A stretch of DNA of 51,802 nt from Candidatus Acutalibacter stercorigallinarum. Lineage in GTDB: Bacteria > Bacillota > Clostridia > Oscillospirales > Acutalibacteraceae. The notes beneath the pieces are model-generated. The model was not told where the DNA came from and ran no database searches. It worked only from the letters and a program-made list of their open reading frames with translations. This document shows positions 6,827-14,550 of this stretch, one piece after another. The stretch spans positions 1-51,802 of the forward strand of contig DXIW01000008.1 in assembly GCA_019112625.1 (NCBI GenBank), read 5' to 3'. The translations under genes were made by a program, and so were the position numbers. Each line of letters opens with the position of its first letter. Positions within the stretch are counted from its first letter, which is position 1.

Positions 6827-7731
6827 CCCGCCTGCTGCAGTACCCTGTCCCAGCGGAGTGGGACGGGGCCCTGGTAAAAGATTTTGTGCGGCGGGGCCTG
6901 GGATTTTCCGCCCGGGTGCTCACCCAGCAGAAGTTTTTGGAGGGGGGCCTCGCCCGCAACGGGGAGCCCTGCCGGGCCGTGGACCGGCTGGCGGCGGGGG
7001 ACAGGCTCGCCCTGGCCTTCCCCGATGAACCGGTGGATTACCCGCCGGCGGCGGGGGAGCTGGCGGTGGTGTACGAGGACGGGGACTACCTGATCATAAA
7101 TAAGCCCCCAGCCATGCCGGTACACCCCTCCCCGGGGCACGACACCGACAGCCTGCTGAACCGGGTGGCCTACTATTATGAAAAGACGGGCCAGGCCCAC
7201 CGGGTGCGGCCCCTCTACCGCCTGGATAAGGACACTACCGGTCTGGAAGTGCTGGCCAAGCACCGGGCCGCGGCCTCCTGCTCCCGGGCGGAGAAGCGCT
7301 ACTATGCCGTGTGCCAGGGGGAGCTTTCCGGCTGCGGCACCATCGACGCGCCCATCGGCCTGGGGGAGGGGAGCAGGATCGTGCGGGAATGCGGCCGGGG
7401 ACAGCCTGCTGTGACCCACTGGAAAGCCCTGGCCGCTGGGCAGGGCCACACCCTGCTGTCCCTGGAGCTGGAGACCGGCCGCACCCATCAGATCCGCTGC
7501 CATTTGGCGGGGACCGGCCATCCCCTGGCCGGGGACGACCTGTACGGGGGCAGCCTGGCGCTGCTGCCCCGGCAGGCCCTGCACTGCGGCAGGGTGCTGC
7601 TCTGCTGCCCTGCCCTCGGTATGGAGAGAGAGTTCCAGGCCGACCTGCCCCAGGACCTGCGCCGAGCCTTCCCCTGGCTGCCGGACTGGGAGGACATCAC
7701 AAAGGAGGAGAAGTTATGCCCGCCTGCCTGA
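6823..7731 (+). CDS. RluA-family RNA pseudouridine synthase
   Basis: The 302-residue enzyme isomerises uridines in rRNA or tRNA. An N-terminal S4-like segment (about 12-60) precedes the catalytic domain with RPLYRLDKDTTG, where Asp135 is the expected nucleophile, and ETGRTHQIRCHL, the RluA-family signature. The start is GTG 6823, overlapping the ispA stop as GTGA. The exact target (RluD-like or another site) cannot be told from sequence alone. It ends just inside the next gene. Confidence 0.92.
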   Translation: MTRLLQYPVPAEWDGALVKDFVRRGLGFSARVLTQQKFLEGGLARNGEPCRAVDRLAAGDRLALAFPDEPVDYPPAAGELAVVYEDGDYLIINKPPAMPVHPSPGHDTDSLLNRVAYYYEKTGQAHRVRPLYRLDKDTTGLEVLAKHRAAASCSRAEKRYYAVCQGELSGCGTIDAPIGLGEGSRIVRECGRGQPAVTHWKALAAGQGHTLLSLELETGRTHQIRCHLAGTGHPLAGDDLYGGSLALLPRQALHCGRVLLCCPALGMEREFQADLPQDLRRAFPWLPDWEDITKEEKLCPPA

Positions 7732-8579
7732 CCCACACCTATTTTGCCAAAGCCGTGGCCCAGTCCCTGGGGGAGACCGGGCTGGAGAACACGCCGGAGT
7801 ACATCTGGGGCGCCCAGGGGCCGGACTTTTTGTTCTGCCACCGGTATTTCCCCTGGATGAAGGGCCGCAGCCTGAAGGAGTACGGCAGTCGCCTGCACAG
7901 CGAGGTAAAGCCCTCGGTGACGTTTTCCGCCATGCGGGAGTTCTTGTCCCGCCACCGGGACCCGGGCTACCGGGCCTATGTGACGGGCTTTGTGTGCCAC
8001 TACGCCCTGGACTCCACCGCCCACCCCTATGTGAACGCCCTGGCAACAGAGCTGGCCGCCCAGCGGCCCTGGGAGACCGTGAGCACCATGCACGGGGAGG
8101 TAGAGGCCTCTTTGGACGCCATCATCCTCCGGCGGGAGACGGGGATGCTGCCCTCCCAGGTGAACGTGAAGCAGATGTTCCCCAAAAACGAGAGCGCCCA
8201 GCGGCGCATCGCAAAGCTGTACCAGGCGGTGCTCCTCTCCGCCTGCGGGGAGGACGTGCCCGAAGGGGAGCTGCTGCGGGCCACCAACGACGCCCACTTT
8301 GTGTTCAGCCTGCTCAACGACCGGACGGGCCTGAAGCGCCAGCTGTTCCAGCGGGTGGAGAAGGGAAAGCCCAGCCTGGTGACCTCCCACATCGTGCCCA
8401 TCACCGAGGAGGACGGGGTGGACTTTGCCAACATCCAGCACAGCCCCTGGGGGGACCCGCCCTCGAAGCAGAGCTTTTTCGACCTGTTCGACCAGGCGGC
8501 GGAGCTGGCGAAACAGCTCATCACCCGGTTTGACACCTGCGACTTCGCCGCCCTCACCGGGGAGCGGCCCTTCGGCTGA
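7716..8579 (+). CDS. Zinc-dependent phospholipase C-like protein
   Basis: The 287-residue product is rich in spaced His and Asp residues in an all-helical pattern: THTYFAK near the start, WGAQGPDFLFCHRY, CHYALDSTAHPY and HGEVEAS. This arrangement matches the zinc-dependent phospholipase C / S1-P1 nuclease-like fold, which binds three zinc ions. No signal peptide is visible, so it probably acts in the cytoplasm and may not be a secreted lipase. AAAGGAGG lies eight bases before ATG 7716. It closes the nusB operon before a terminator. Confidence 0.82.
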   Translation: MPACLTHTYFAKAVAQSLGETGLENTPEYIWGAQGPDFLFCHRYFPWMKGRSLKEYGSRLHSEVKPSVTFSAMREFLSRHRDPGYRAYVTGFVCHYALDSTAHPYVNALATELAAQRPWETVSTMHGEVEASLDAIILRRETGMLPSQVNVKQMFPKNESAQRRIAKLYQAVLLSACGEDVPEGELLRATNDAHFVFSLLNDRTGLKRQLFQRVEKGKPSLVTSHIVPITEEDGVDFANIQHSPWGDPPSKQSFFDLFDQAAELAKQLITRFDTCDFAALTGERPFG

Positions 8580-8597
8580 AAAAACGCAAAGAAAAAA

Positions 8598-8626
8598 GAG
8601 CTGCCCGAAAGGACAGCTCCTTATTT
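8598..8626. terminator. Bidirectional terminator between the phospholipase-like gene and rpmB
   Basis: GAGCTG at 8598-8603 pairs with CAGCTC at 8614-8619, with a short inner CC/GG pair and a GAAA loop. On the minus strand it is followed by a clean run of T, making a strong rpmB terminator; on the plus strand TTATTT follows. Confidence 0.85.
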
Positions 8627-8651
8627 CTCACTCACAGCGCAAGGGGCGAAA

Positions 8652-8840
8652 TCACACCGCGCGGGTGACCTTGCCGGAACGCAAGCAACGGGTGCAGGCG
8701 TACACACGCTTGGGCGTGCCGTTGACGATCGCCTTGACACGCTTGATGTTGGGTTTCCAGGTCCGGTTGGAACGTCTGTGGGAATGGGACACCTTGATGC
8801 CGAAGGTAACACCCTTTCCGCAGAAATCACATTTTGCCAT
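8652..8840 (-). CDS. rpmB: 50S ribosomal protein L28
   Basis: The 62-residue protein starts MAKCDFCGKG and contains VSHSHRRSNRTWKPN and CTRCLRSGKV, so it is the zinc-ribbon (C+) form of L28 with paired CxxC motifs. A GGAGGT site lies just upstream of the ATG on the minus strand. It is monocistronic, with its own promoter and terminator, and is the only clear minus-strand gene here. In Bacillus rpmB sits next to spoVM; here it is about 19 kb from spoVM and inverted. Confidence 0.97.
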   Translation of the reverse strand: MAKCDFCGKGVTFGIKVSHSHRRSNRTWKPNIKRVKAIVNGTPKRVYACTRCLRSGKVTRAV

Positions 8841-8888
8841 ATCTGCACCTCCTTAATAAGAGCTGGGCTCGAATTTACAGCAAACAGA

Positions 8889-8917
8889 ATTATAGCAGAT
8901 GTCCGGCCCAAATGCAA
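8889..8917 (-). promoter_or_regulatory. Promoter of rpmB
   Basis: Read on the minus strand, TTGCAT (8912-8917) and a consensus TATAAT (8889-8894) are separated by 17 bp. It lies about 50 bp upstream of the rpmB start. Confidence 0.88.
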
Positions 8918-8934
8918 GTTTTTTTTCAAAGGAA

Positions 8935-8963
8935 TTGCCATTTTTTCGAAAATGGGGTATAAT
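8935..8963 (+). promoter_or_regulatory. Promoter of the M50 protease-scpAB operon
   Basis: TTGCCA (8935-8940) and TATAAT (8958-8963) are 17 bp apart, just upstream of AAGGAGG and ATG 8988. It is arranged back-to-back with the rpmB promoter. Confidence 0.88.
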
Positions 8964-8987
8964 CCTAACCGTATAAGGAGGTACGCC

Positions 8988-9683
8988 ATGTTATTTGACG
9001 TTATCCGGCAGCTGTCCGCCGGTTATCAAGTAGACCTATGGCAGGTGCTGGCCCAGGTGCTCTCGGTGGTGTTCGTCATCCTGTGCATCCTGCCCCTGCA
9101 CGAGTTCGCCCACGGCTGGGTGGCCTATAAGCTGGGGGACCCCACCGCCAAGCTGGCGGGCCGCCTGACCCTGAATCCCCTGGCCAGCGTGGACCCCATG
9201 GGGGCCGCGGCCATCCTGCTGTTTGGCTTTGGCTGGGCCAAGCCCGTGCCTGTGGACAGCCGCTATTTTAAGAAGCCCAAACAGGGCATGGCCCTGGTGG
9301 CCCTGGCCGGGCCCGGCGCCAACCTGCTGGCCGCCTTGCTGGGGGCGCTGGTCATGGCGGTGATGCAGGCCTTCGTGCCGGTCAACGGGGTGACCCAGTT
9401 CCTCTACAGCGTGTTCTATTATTATGTTCTGGTGAATATCTCCCTGGCGGTGTTCAATCTGCTGCCCATCCCGCCCCTGGACGGCTCCCGGATTGTGGGG
9501 GCGTTCCTCAGCGACAGGATGCTGTACAGCTACTACCGCTACCAGAACATCTTCTCCATGGCGGTGTTCGTGTTGGTGCTCTCCGGGGCCATGTCCGGCC
9601 CCCTGTACCGGGCCCAGAGCTTTTTGGCCAATGTGATCTTCACCATCGCCGCCGCGCCGTTCCGGCTGTTTGGGGTGCTGTGA
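8988..9683 (+). CDS. Site-2 protease family (M50) membrane metalloprotease
   Basis: The 231-residue integral membrane protein has HEFAH (His38, Glu39, His42) for zinc binding in its first core transmembrane segment and NLLPIPPLDGSR near the C-terminal part, which supplies the third zinc ligand. This compact form lacks PDZ or CBS domains, like the clostridial YwhC-type proteases. AAGGAGG precedes ATG 8988. It is three bases from scpA, so co-expressed, though no functional link to condensin loading is known. Confidence 0.9.
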   Translation: MLFDVIRQLSAGYQVDLWQVLAQVLSVVFVILCILPLHEFAHGWVAYKLGDPTAKLAGRLTLNPLASVDPMGAAAILLFGFGWAKPVPVDSRYFKKPKQGMALVALAGPGANLLAALLGALVMAVMQAFVPVNGVTQFLYSVFYYYVLVNISLAVFNLLPIPPLDGSRIVGAFLSDRMLYSYYRYQNIFSMAVFVLVLSGAMSGPLYRAQSFLANVIFTIAAAPFRLFGVL

Positions 9684-9686
9684 CCT

Positions 9687-10415
9687 ATGGAGAAGCTGCA
9701 ATACCGGCTGGAGGCCTTCCAGGGGCCCTTGGACCTGCTGCTGGCCCTCATCGCCAAGAATAAGATCGAGATCACCGACATCCCCATCGCGGAGCTGCTG
9801 GACCAGTACATGGAGCAGATCGACCTGATGCGGGAGGAAAATTTGGATATAGCCAGCGAGTTCTTGGAGATGGCCGCCCGGCTGGTGCAGATCAAGACGG
9901 CGTTTTTGCTGCCCAAGCACCAGGAGGACGAGGACCCCCGGCTGGAGCTCACCGGCCAGCTGCTGGAGTACCAGCAGTGCAAGGCCGCCGCCGCGGCCCT
10001 GCAGGAGCGGGCCAACTTCGACGCCCTGACCCGTGGCCCGGAGGACCTGCCCGTGGACCACACCTACCGCCGGGAGCACCAGCCCCGGGAGCTGCTGCAG
10101 GCGCTGGTCTCCGCCTGGGGGAAGGGCAAGAGCCTGCTGCCCCCCAAGGCTGAGAGCTTCTCCGCCCTGGTGAGCCGGAAGATCGTGTCCGTGGCCTCCC
10201 AGGTGGTGTTCGTGCTGCGGCAGCTGTGGAAAGGGAAGCGGGTCTCCTATGAGGCATTGTTTGCCGGGAAGCACGACCGCTCGGAGCGGGTGGCGGCGTT
10301 TCTGGCGGTGCTGGAGCTGGTGAAGAGCCGGCGCATCCGGGTGGAGGGCGACCCGGGCCGGGAAGAAGTGAGATTGCTGGAAAGGGGGGACCGCCCGTGG
10401 ACCGGGAAGAGCTGA
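9687..10415 (+). CDS. scpA: Segregation and condensation protein A
   Basis: ScpA is the kleisin that bridges the SMC heads in the bacterial condensin complex. The 242-residue protein has the N-terminal FQGPLDLLLALI signature, a long charged middle, and a C-terminal winged-helix region. It overlaps scpB by 19 bp, matching the usual coupling of the two subunits. Confidence 0.95.
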   Translation: MEKLQYRLEAFQGPLDLLLALIAKNKIEITDIPIAELLDQYMEQIDLMREENLDIASEFLEMAARLVQIKTAFLLPKHQEDEDPRLELTGQLLEYQQCKAAAAALQERANFDALTRGPEDLPVDHTYRREHQPRELLQALVSAWGKGKSLLPPKAESFSALVSRKIVSVASQVVFVLRQLWKGKRVSYEALFAGKHDRSERVAAFLAVLELVKSRRIRVEGDPGREEVRLLERGDRPWTGKS

Positions 10416-10960
10416 AAGGAAAGATGGAGGCCATCCTCTTTGCCGGAGGGGACGCCGTGGCCCTGGAGCGCATCGCCCAGGTGCTGGGTACCCGGGTCTA
10501 TGTGATCGAGGAGCTGGCGGCAGAGCTCCAGGAGAAGTACAACACCCCCCAAAGCGGTATCCACCTGCTGCTGCTGGAGAACAGCGCCCAGTTCTGCACC
10601 AACCCGGCGTTCATCCAGCCGGTGCGGGACGCCCTGGAATTGAAGCGCAACACGCCCCTGTCCCAGGCGGCCATGGAGGTGCTGGCGGTGGTGGCTTACA
10701 ACCAGCCGGTGACCAAGGCCTTTGTGGAACAGGTGCGGGGGGTGGACTGTTCCGGGGTCATCGGCAGCCTGGTGCAGAAAGGCTTGTTGGAGGAGCGGGG
10801 CCGCATGGAGCTCCCTGGCAGGCCGCTGCTGTACGGCACCACCGAGAATTTTCTGCGGTGCTTCGGGCTGTCCTCCATCGGCGAGCTGCCGCCCCCGCCC
10901 CGGGGGGAGGAGGGCACGCCCCCCGAGGAACCGGACGGGCCCCAGCAGATCACCCTGTGA
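10397..10960 (+). CDS. scpB: Segregation and condensation protein B
   Basis: ScpB binds ScpA as a dimer with tandem winged helices. The 187-residue product shows MEAILFAGGDAV at the start and the conserved QAAMEVLAVVAYNQPVTKAFVEQVRGVD segment around residues 92-118. Its start is GTG 10397, within scpA. The Pro/Glu-rich C-terminal tail is variable in the family. Confidence 0.95.
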   Translation: MDREELKGKMEAILFAGGDAVALERIAQVLGTRVYVIEELAAELQEKYNTPQSGIHLLLLENSAQFCTNPAFIQPVRDALELKRNTPLSQAAMEVLAVVAYNQPVTKAFVEQVRGVDCSGVIGSLVQKGLLEERGRMELPGRPLLYGTTENFLRCFGLSSIGELPPPPRGEEGTPPEEPDGPQQITL

Positions 10961-10975
10961 GAGAGGCTGTGTGAC

Positions 10976-11665
10976 ATGATCGTTCTCCTTGTGATAGCCG
11001 GGGTGCTGCTGCTCCTGCTTTTGCTCCTCCTCCTTCCCCTGGGGCTGGAGGCGGAGTACCGGCAGGGCTTTACCCTGCGGCTGCGATACCTATGGTTCAC
11101 CATCCCCCTGCTGCCCGGGGAGGAAGAGGAGGTCCCGGCAGGGTCCCCCGCCCCGGAAGAAGGGGAGGGCCCCGGCGGCCTGGGGGCGTTGAAACGGGGC
11201 TGGAACAAGCTGCGGGCCATCCTCCGCCGGGAGGGGCTGGAGGGCTTTCTCCAATCGCTGCTGGACTTTACCCAGGCGGTGAAGGACTCCTCCCAGCGGC
11301 TGCTGCGGCACGTGAAGCTGAAGCGGTTCGACCTCTACCTGTGTGTGGCCGGGGAAGAGGACGCGGCCCAGGGGGCCGTCCTCTACGGGAAGGTGTCTGC
11401 CGGGGTGTACGCTGCCTGCGGGGCGCTGTTCGGCCTGCTGCCCTGCAGGAAGAAGGGGGTCGCCGTGGATTTGGACTACGGCGCCAGAGAACACCGGATC
11501 GACTTTTCCGGGAAGCTCACAGCGGCTCCCCTGTTCTTGCTCCGGGAGGCCGTGGTATTATTGTGGAAGGGACTGCCGCTTTTCAAAAAGCTCCAGGCGA
11601 GGGGCGGCAGTGGACATACAAGCGAGACCGAAAAACGAGAAAGGGAGGACTTCCCCCATGAGTGA
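10976..11665 (+). CDS. DUF2953 membrane-anchored protein (YtfI-like)
   Basis: The 229-residue protein starts with a very hydrophobic Leu-rich segment (2-21), then a Gly/Pro/Glu-rich linker and a soluble domain ending in a second hydrophobic helix near 185-200. It fits the DUF2953 family, which includes Bacillus YtfI, and lies directly before ytfJ as in Bacillus. The function is unknown, though its conserved partner suggests a sporulation role. The 3' end overlaps ytfJ by 8 bp. Confidence 0.82.
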   Translation: MIVLLVIAGVLLLLLLLLLLPLGLEAEYRQGFTLRLRYLWFTIPLLPGEEEEVPAGSPAPEEGEGPGGLGALKRGWNKLRAILRREGLEGFLQSLLDFTQAVKDSSQRLLRHVKLKRFDLYLCVAGEEDAAQGAVLYGKVSAGVYAACGALFGLLPCRKKGVAVDLDYGAREHRIDFSGKLTAAPLFLLREAVVLLWKGLPLFKKLQARGGSGHTSETEKREREDFPHE

Positions 11666-12086
11666 AAATCAGGTAAACAACCTTTTGGGCGTGAGCATGG
11701 AGAAGATCAAGGAGATGGTGGACGTGAACACCGTCATTGGCGACCCCATCGCCACCCCGGACGGCACCACGGTGATCCCCATTTCCCGGGTGAGCTACGG
11801 CTTTGCCTCCGGCGGCACGGACATCCCCTCCAAGGCCCAGCCGGCCGCCGGGCTTTTTGCCGGGGGCAGCGGCGCGGGGATCACCATCAGCCCCATCGGC
11901 TTTTTGACCATCCGGAACGGCAGCGTGCGCATGCTGCAGATCGAGCCCTATGTCAGCCCCATGGACCGGGCCCTGGAAAAGCTGCCGGAGCTGGTGGACA
12001 AGCTGGGCGCCCTGTTCCAGAAGGAGGAAAAGCCCGCCCCTGCCCCGGAGGAGGACGTCCCCGGGCCGGAGGCTCCCCAGGAATAA
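11658..12086 (+). CDS. ytfJ: GerW-family sporulation protein YtfJ
   Basis: The 142-residue protein has the typical YtfJ course: an N-terminal helix NLLGVSMEKIKEMVDVNTVIGDP, then VIPISRVSYGFASGG, a Gly-rich GGSGAGITISPIGFL stretch, and a C-terminal acidic Pro-rich tail. In Bacillus ytfJ is forespore-expressed under sigma F and affects spore germination. It overlaps the preceding gene and lies 45 bp before the carboxypeptidase gene, another frequent forespore product. Confidence 0.92.
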   Translation: MSENQVNNLLGVSMEKIKEMVDVNTVIGDPIATPDGTTVIPISRVSYGFASGGTDIPSKAQPAAGLFAGGSGAGITISPIGFLTIRNGSVRMLQIEPYVSPMDRALEKLPELVDKLGALFQKEEKPAPAPEEDVPGPEAPQE

Positions 12087-12131
12087 GCCCGCCCCGCGCC
12101 GCATAGGCTTTCCCCAGGCGGTGATGTGCAG

Positions 12132-13262
12132 ATGAAACGCAAGGGGAAACGGGGCATGGCCATCGGCCTGGCCGCGGCGCTGCTGTGCCTGTGCCTGCCG
12201 GTGTCCGCCCGGGGGGAGGAGCTTGCTGTCTCCGCCCGGAGCGCTGTGCTGCTCTCCGGGGAGTCCGGGGCGGTGCTGTGGGAGAAAAACCCCCGGGAGC
12301 GGCTGCCTATGGCCAGCACCACCAAAATCATGACCGCGCTGCTCGCATTGGAAGAGGCGGAGCGGGCCGGGGACCCGGCGGTGGAGATCACCGAGGAGAT
12401 GGTGGCGGTGGAGGGCTCCTCCATGGGCCTGCGGGCCGGGGACCGGCTGACCCTCACCAATTTAGCGGCGGGGATGCTGCTGGCCTCGGGGAACGACGCG
12501 GCTAATGCAGCGGCGCTGTTTTTGGACGGCTCCCAGGAGGGGTTTGCCCGGCGGATGAACAGCCGGGCGGAAGAGATCGGGATGGAGGACACCCATTTCG
12601 TCACACCCTCGGGGCTGGACGCGGAGGACCACTTTTCCACGGCCTATGACCTGGCCCTGCTGGCCCGGGAGGCCCTGGAGAACGAGGCCTTCGCGAAATT
12701 GGTCGCCAGCCCCCGCCGTGAAGTGACCTTTTTAGAGCCGGCCCATACCGCCACCTATGAGAACCACAACAAGCTGCTGGGGCTCTACGAGGGGTGCGTC
12801 GGGGTAAAGACCGGCTACACCAAAAAGGCCGGGCGGTGTCTGGTGTCCGCGGCACAGCGGGAGGGGGTGACCCTCATCGCCGTGACGTTGGACGCCCCCG
12901 ACGACTGGGACGACCACACGGCCCTGCTGGACTACGGCTTCTCCCAGCTGGAGCAGGCGCGGCTGGACGGTTCGGCCTGTGTGGTCTCACTTCCCGTGGT
13001 GGGCGGCGGGGCGGATGCGGTGGAAGTCCACGGTGTACAGGGGAACACCTTTACGCTGCCTGCCGGGGACAGTGGGCGGATCACTGTCCGGGTGATGGCG
13101 CCCCGGTTCCTCTACGCCCCGGTGGAAGCGGGGGAGCAGGTGGGGGAGCTGAAATACTGCCTGGGCGGCAGAGAGCTGGCCCGGGTCCCCCTGGTGGCGG
13201 CGGCAGAGGTGCCCCGACAGGAAAAGCAGCCTGGCTTTTGGGAGCGGCTGTGGAAAGGATAG
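12132..13262 (+). CDS. D-alanyl-D-alanine carboxypeptidase (DacF/PBP5 family)
   Basis: This class C low-molecular-mass penicillin-binding protein trims pentapeptide stems of peptidoglycan. The 376-residue product has a signal peptide (hydrophobic core about 9-22), the catalytic STTK (Ser62, Lys65), SGN (Ser119-Asn121) and KTG (226-228) motifs, and a C-terminal beta domain from about 270. ATG 12132 is favoured by an AGGCGGTGA element eight bases upstream. Being next to ytfJ it may be the spore-cortex DacF, but vegetative use is possible. The end FWERLWKG resembles a membrane-associating tail. Confidence 0.92.
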   Translation: MKRKGKRGMAIGLAAALLCLCLPVSARGEELAVSARSAVLLSGESGAVLWEKNPRERLPMASTTKIMTALLALEEAERAGDPAVEITEEMVAVEGSSMGLRAGDRLTLTNLAAGMLLASGNDAANAAALFLDGSQEGFARRMNSRAEEIGMEDTHFVTPSGLDAEDHFSTAYDLALLAREALENEAFAKLVASPRREVTFLEPAHTATYENHNKLLGLYEGCVGVKTGYTKKAGRCLVSAAQREGVTLIAVTLDAPDDWDDHTALLDYGFSQLEQARLDGSACVVSLPVVGGGADAVEVHGVQGNTFTLPAGDSGRITVRVMAPRFLYAPVEAGEQVGELKYCLGGRELARVPLVAAAEVPRQEKQPGFWERLWKG

Positions 13263-13267
13263 ACGAC

Positions 13268-14080
13268 ATGCCAGAGAAAAGCAGGATACAGAAGATACTG
13301 GCCGCCTGTGGGGTGGCCTCCCGGCGGCAGGCGGAGGAGCTCCTCCGGGCCGGGCGGGTGACGGTGAACGGCAGGCCCGCCGGCCTGGGGGACAGCGCTG
13401 TGCCGGGGAAGGACGTGCTGGCCGTGGACGGGGAGACGGTGTCCTTTTCGGGGCGGACGTACTACCTGGCCCTCCACAAGCCCCGGGGGTTCGTCACCAC
13501 CATGCACGACGAGCGGGACCGCAGATGCGTGGCCCAGCTGGTGGCGGACCTGGGGGAGCGGGTGTACCCCGTGGGCCGGCTGGATAAGGACTCGGAGGGG
13601 CTGCTGCTCATGACCAACGACGGGGACTTCGCCAACCGGGTCGCCCACCCCAAGAGCCACGTGGCCAAGACCTACCGGGTGACGGTGCGGCCCCAGGTCA
13701 CCGAGGAGCAGCTGACCCGGATGAGCACAGGCATGGTCATCGACGGCAGGAAGACCGCCCCGGCCAAGGTGCGGGTGCTGGAACAGCAGCCCGGCCGGGT
13801 GGTGCTGGAGATCGTGCTGTACGAGGGCAGGAACCGGGAGATCCGGAAGATGTGCGAGGCCTTGGGGCTGGAGGTGGCCCGCCTGAAGCGGGTGGCCATC
13901 GGCCCGGTGAGGCTGGGCATGCTGGCCCAGGGAAAGTACCGGGAGCTGACCAAAGAGGAAGTGAGGGGGCTCCTGGCGGAATCGAAAAAGGGGGAACAGG
14001 GAAATGATCGAGATACTGCCCATGGCAGACCGGGAACGGGAAAAAGAGCTGTTGGCCGCCGTGGAGGGCGCCGGCCCTGA
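13268..14080 (+). CDS. RsuA/RluB-family rRNA pseudouridine synthase
   Basis: The 270-residue enzyme has an S4 domain at about 5-60 (RIQKILAACGVASRRQAEELL) and the catalytic GRLDKDSEGLLLMTNDGD motif with Asp106 as nucleophile, then EGRNREIRKMCEALG, typical of RluB acting on 23S rRNA. The family core ends around ELTKEEVRGLL (near 237-247). The remaining Arg/Gly-rich tail is encoded by a 77-bp overlap with the next gene and is probably disordered. Confidence 0.92.
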   Translation: MPEKSRIQKILAACGVASRRQAEELLRAGRVTVNGRPAGLGDSAVPGKDVLAVDGETVSFSGRTYYLALHKPRGFVTTMHDERDRRCVAQLVADLGERVYPVGRLDKDSEGLLLMTNDGDFANRVAHPKSHVAKTYRVTVRPQVTEEQLTRMSTGMVIDGRKTAPAKVRVLEQQPGRVVLEIVLYEGRNREIRKMCEALGLEVARLKRVAIGPVRLGMLAQGKYRELTKEEVRGLLAESKKGEQGNDRDTAHGRPGTGKRAVGRRGGRRP

Positions 14081-14390
14081 GGCCCGCGTCCTGGCCATGA
14101 CGGACCGGGGGGAGGAGCTGGGCACCGTGGCGGTGGAGCTGCGGGACGGCACCCTCCACATTTTGCAGATGCGGGCGGGGGAGTACGACTTCTCCCGCAA
14201 GCCCCAGGGGGAGGAGGCCTTTATTTTGGATACGCTGCTGCGCTCGGCGGCCTCCTGGGGGGAGAATTTCGGGGCGGGGGAGATCGTCACCGCCTTCCCG
14301 GATTTCTTCGATTTCTTCAAGGCGCGGGGCTTTGCGTCGGACGATTCCCACGCCTTTACCCCCATGAGCACCATCGTGCGCTACGAGTGA
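14004..14390 (+). CDS. Hypothetical protein, possible degenerate GNAT fold
   Basis: The 128-residue protein is not one I recognise with certainty. Its order of elements (charged helix, GTVAVELRDGTLHILQMRAG, then FILDTLLRSAASWGENFG and a FFKARGF ending) resembles an N-acetyltransferase, where the last helix-strand motif often reads FYEKxGF. The usual acetyl-CoA loop (RxxGxG/A) is not evident, so it may be non-catalytic. It starts 77 bp inside the preceding gene and ends just before a terminator. Confidence 0.6.
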   Translation: MIEILPMADREREKELLAAVEGAGPEARVLAMTDRGEELGTVAVELRDGTLHILQMRAGEYDFSRKPQGEEAFILDTLLRSAASWGENFGAGEIVTAFPDFFDFFKARGFASDDSHAFTPMSTIVRYE

Positions 14391-14395
14391 CCCTG

Positions 14396-14422
14396 CGGGC
14401 CGTGGGAACGGCCCGTATTTTT
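14396..14422 (+). terminator. Intrinsic terminator after the scpAB-rluB operon
   Basis: CGGGCCGT (14396-14403) pairs perfectly with ACGGCCCG (14408-14415) around a GGGA loop, followed by TATTTTT. Confidence 0.92.
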
Positions 14423-14472
14423 GCGTGTTTTCCCGGTTTTTCTTAAGATTCTATGAAATCGGCGGAAAGCGG

Positions 14473-14502
14473 TTGCAAGAGACCGCCGGGATATGGTACA
14501 AT
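14473..14502 (+). promoter_or_regulatory. Promoter of the yicC-remA-gmk operon
   Basis: TTGCAA (14473-14478) and TACAAT (14497-14502) are separated by 18 bp. They lie between the terminator and yicC and are the only good promoter for the long downstream run. Confidence 0.8.
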
Positions 14503-14550
14503 CATTACTTAGCAAAGAAGATCGCGCCCCGCAGAGGGGAGAGGTGACAG

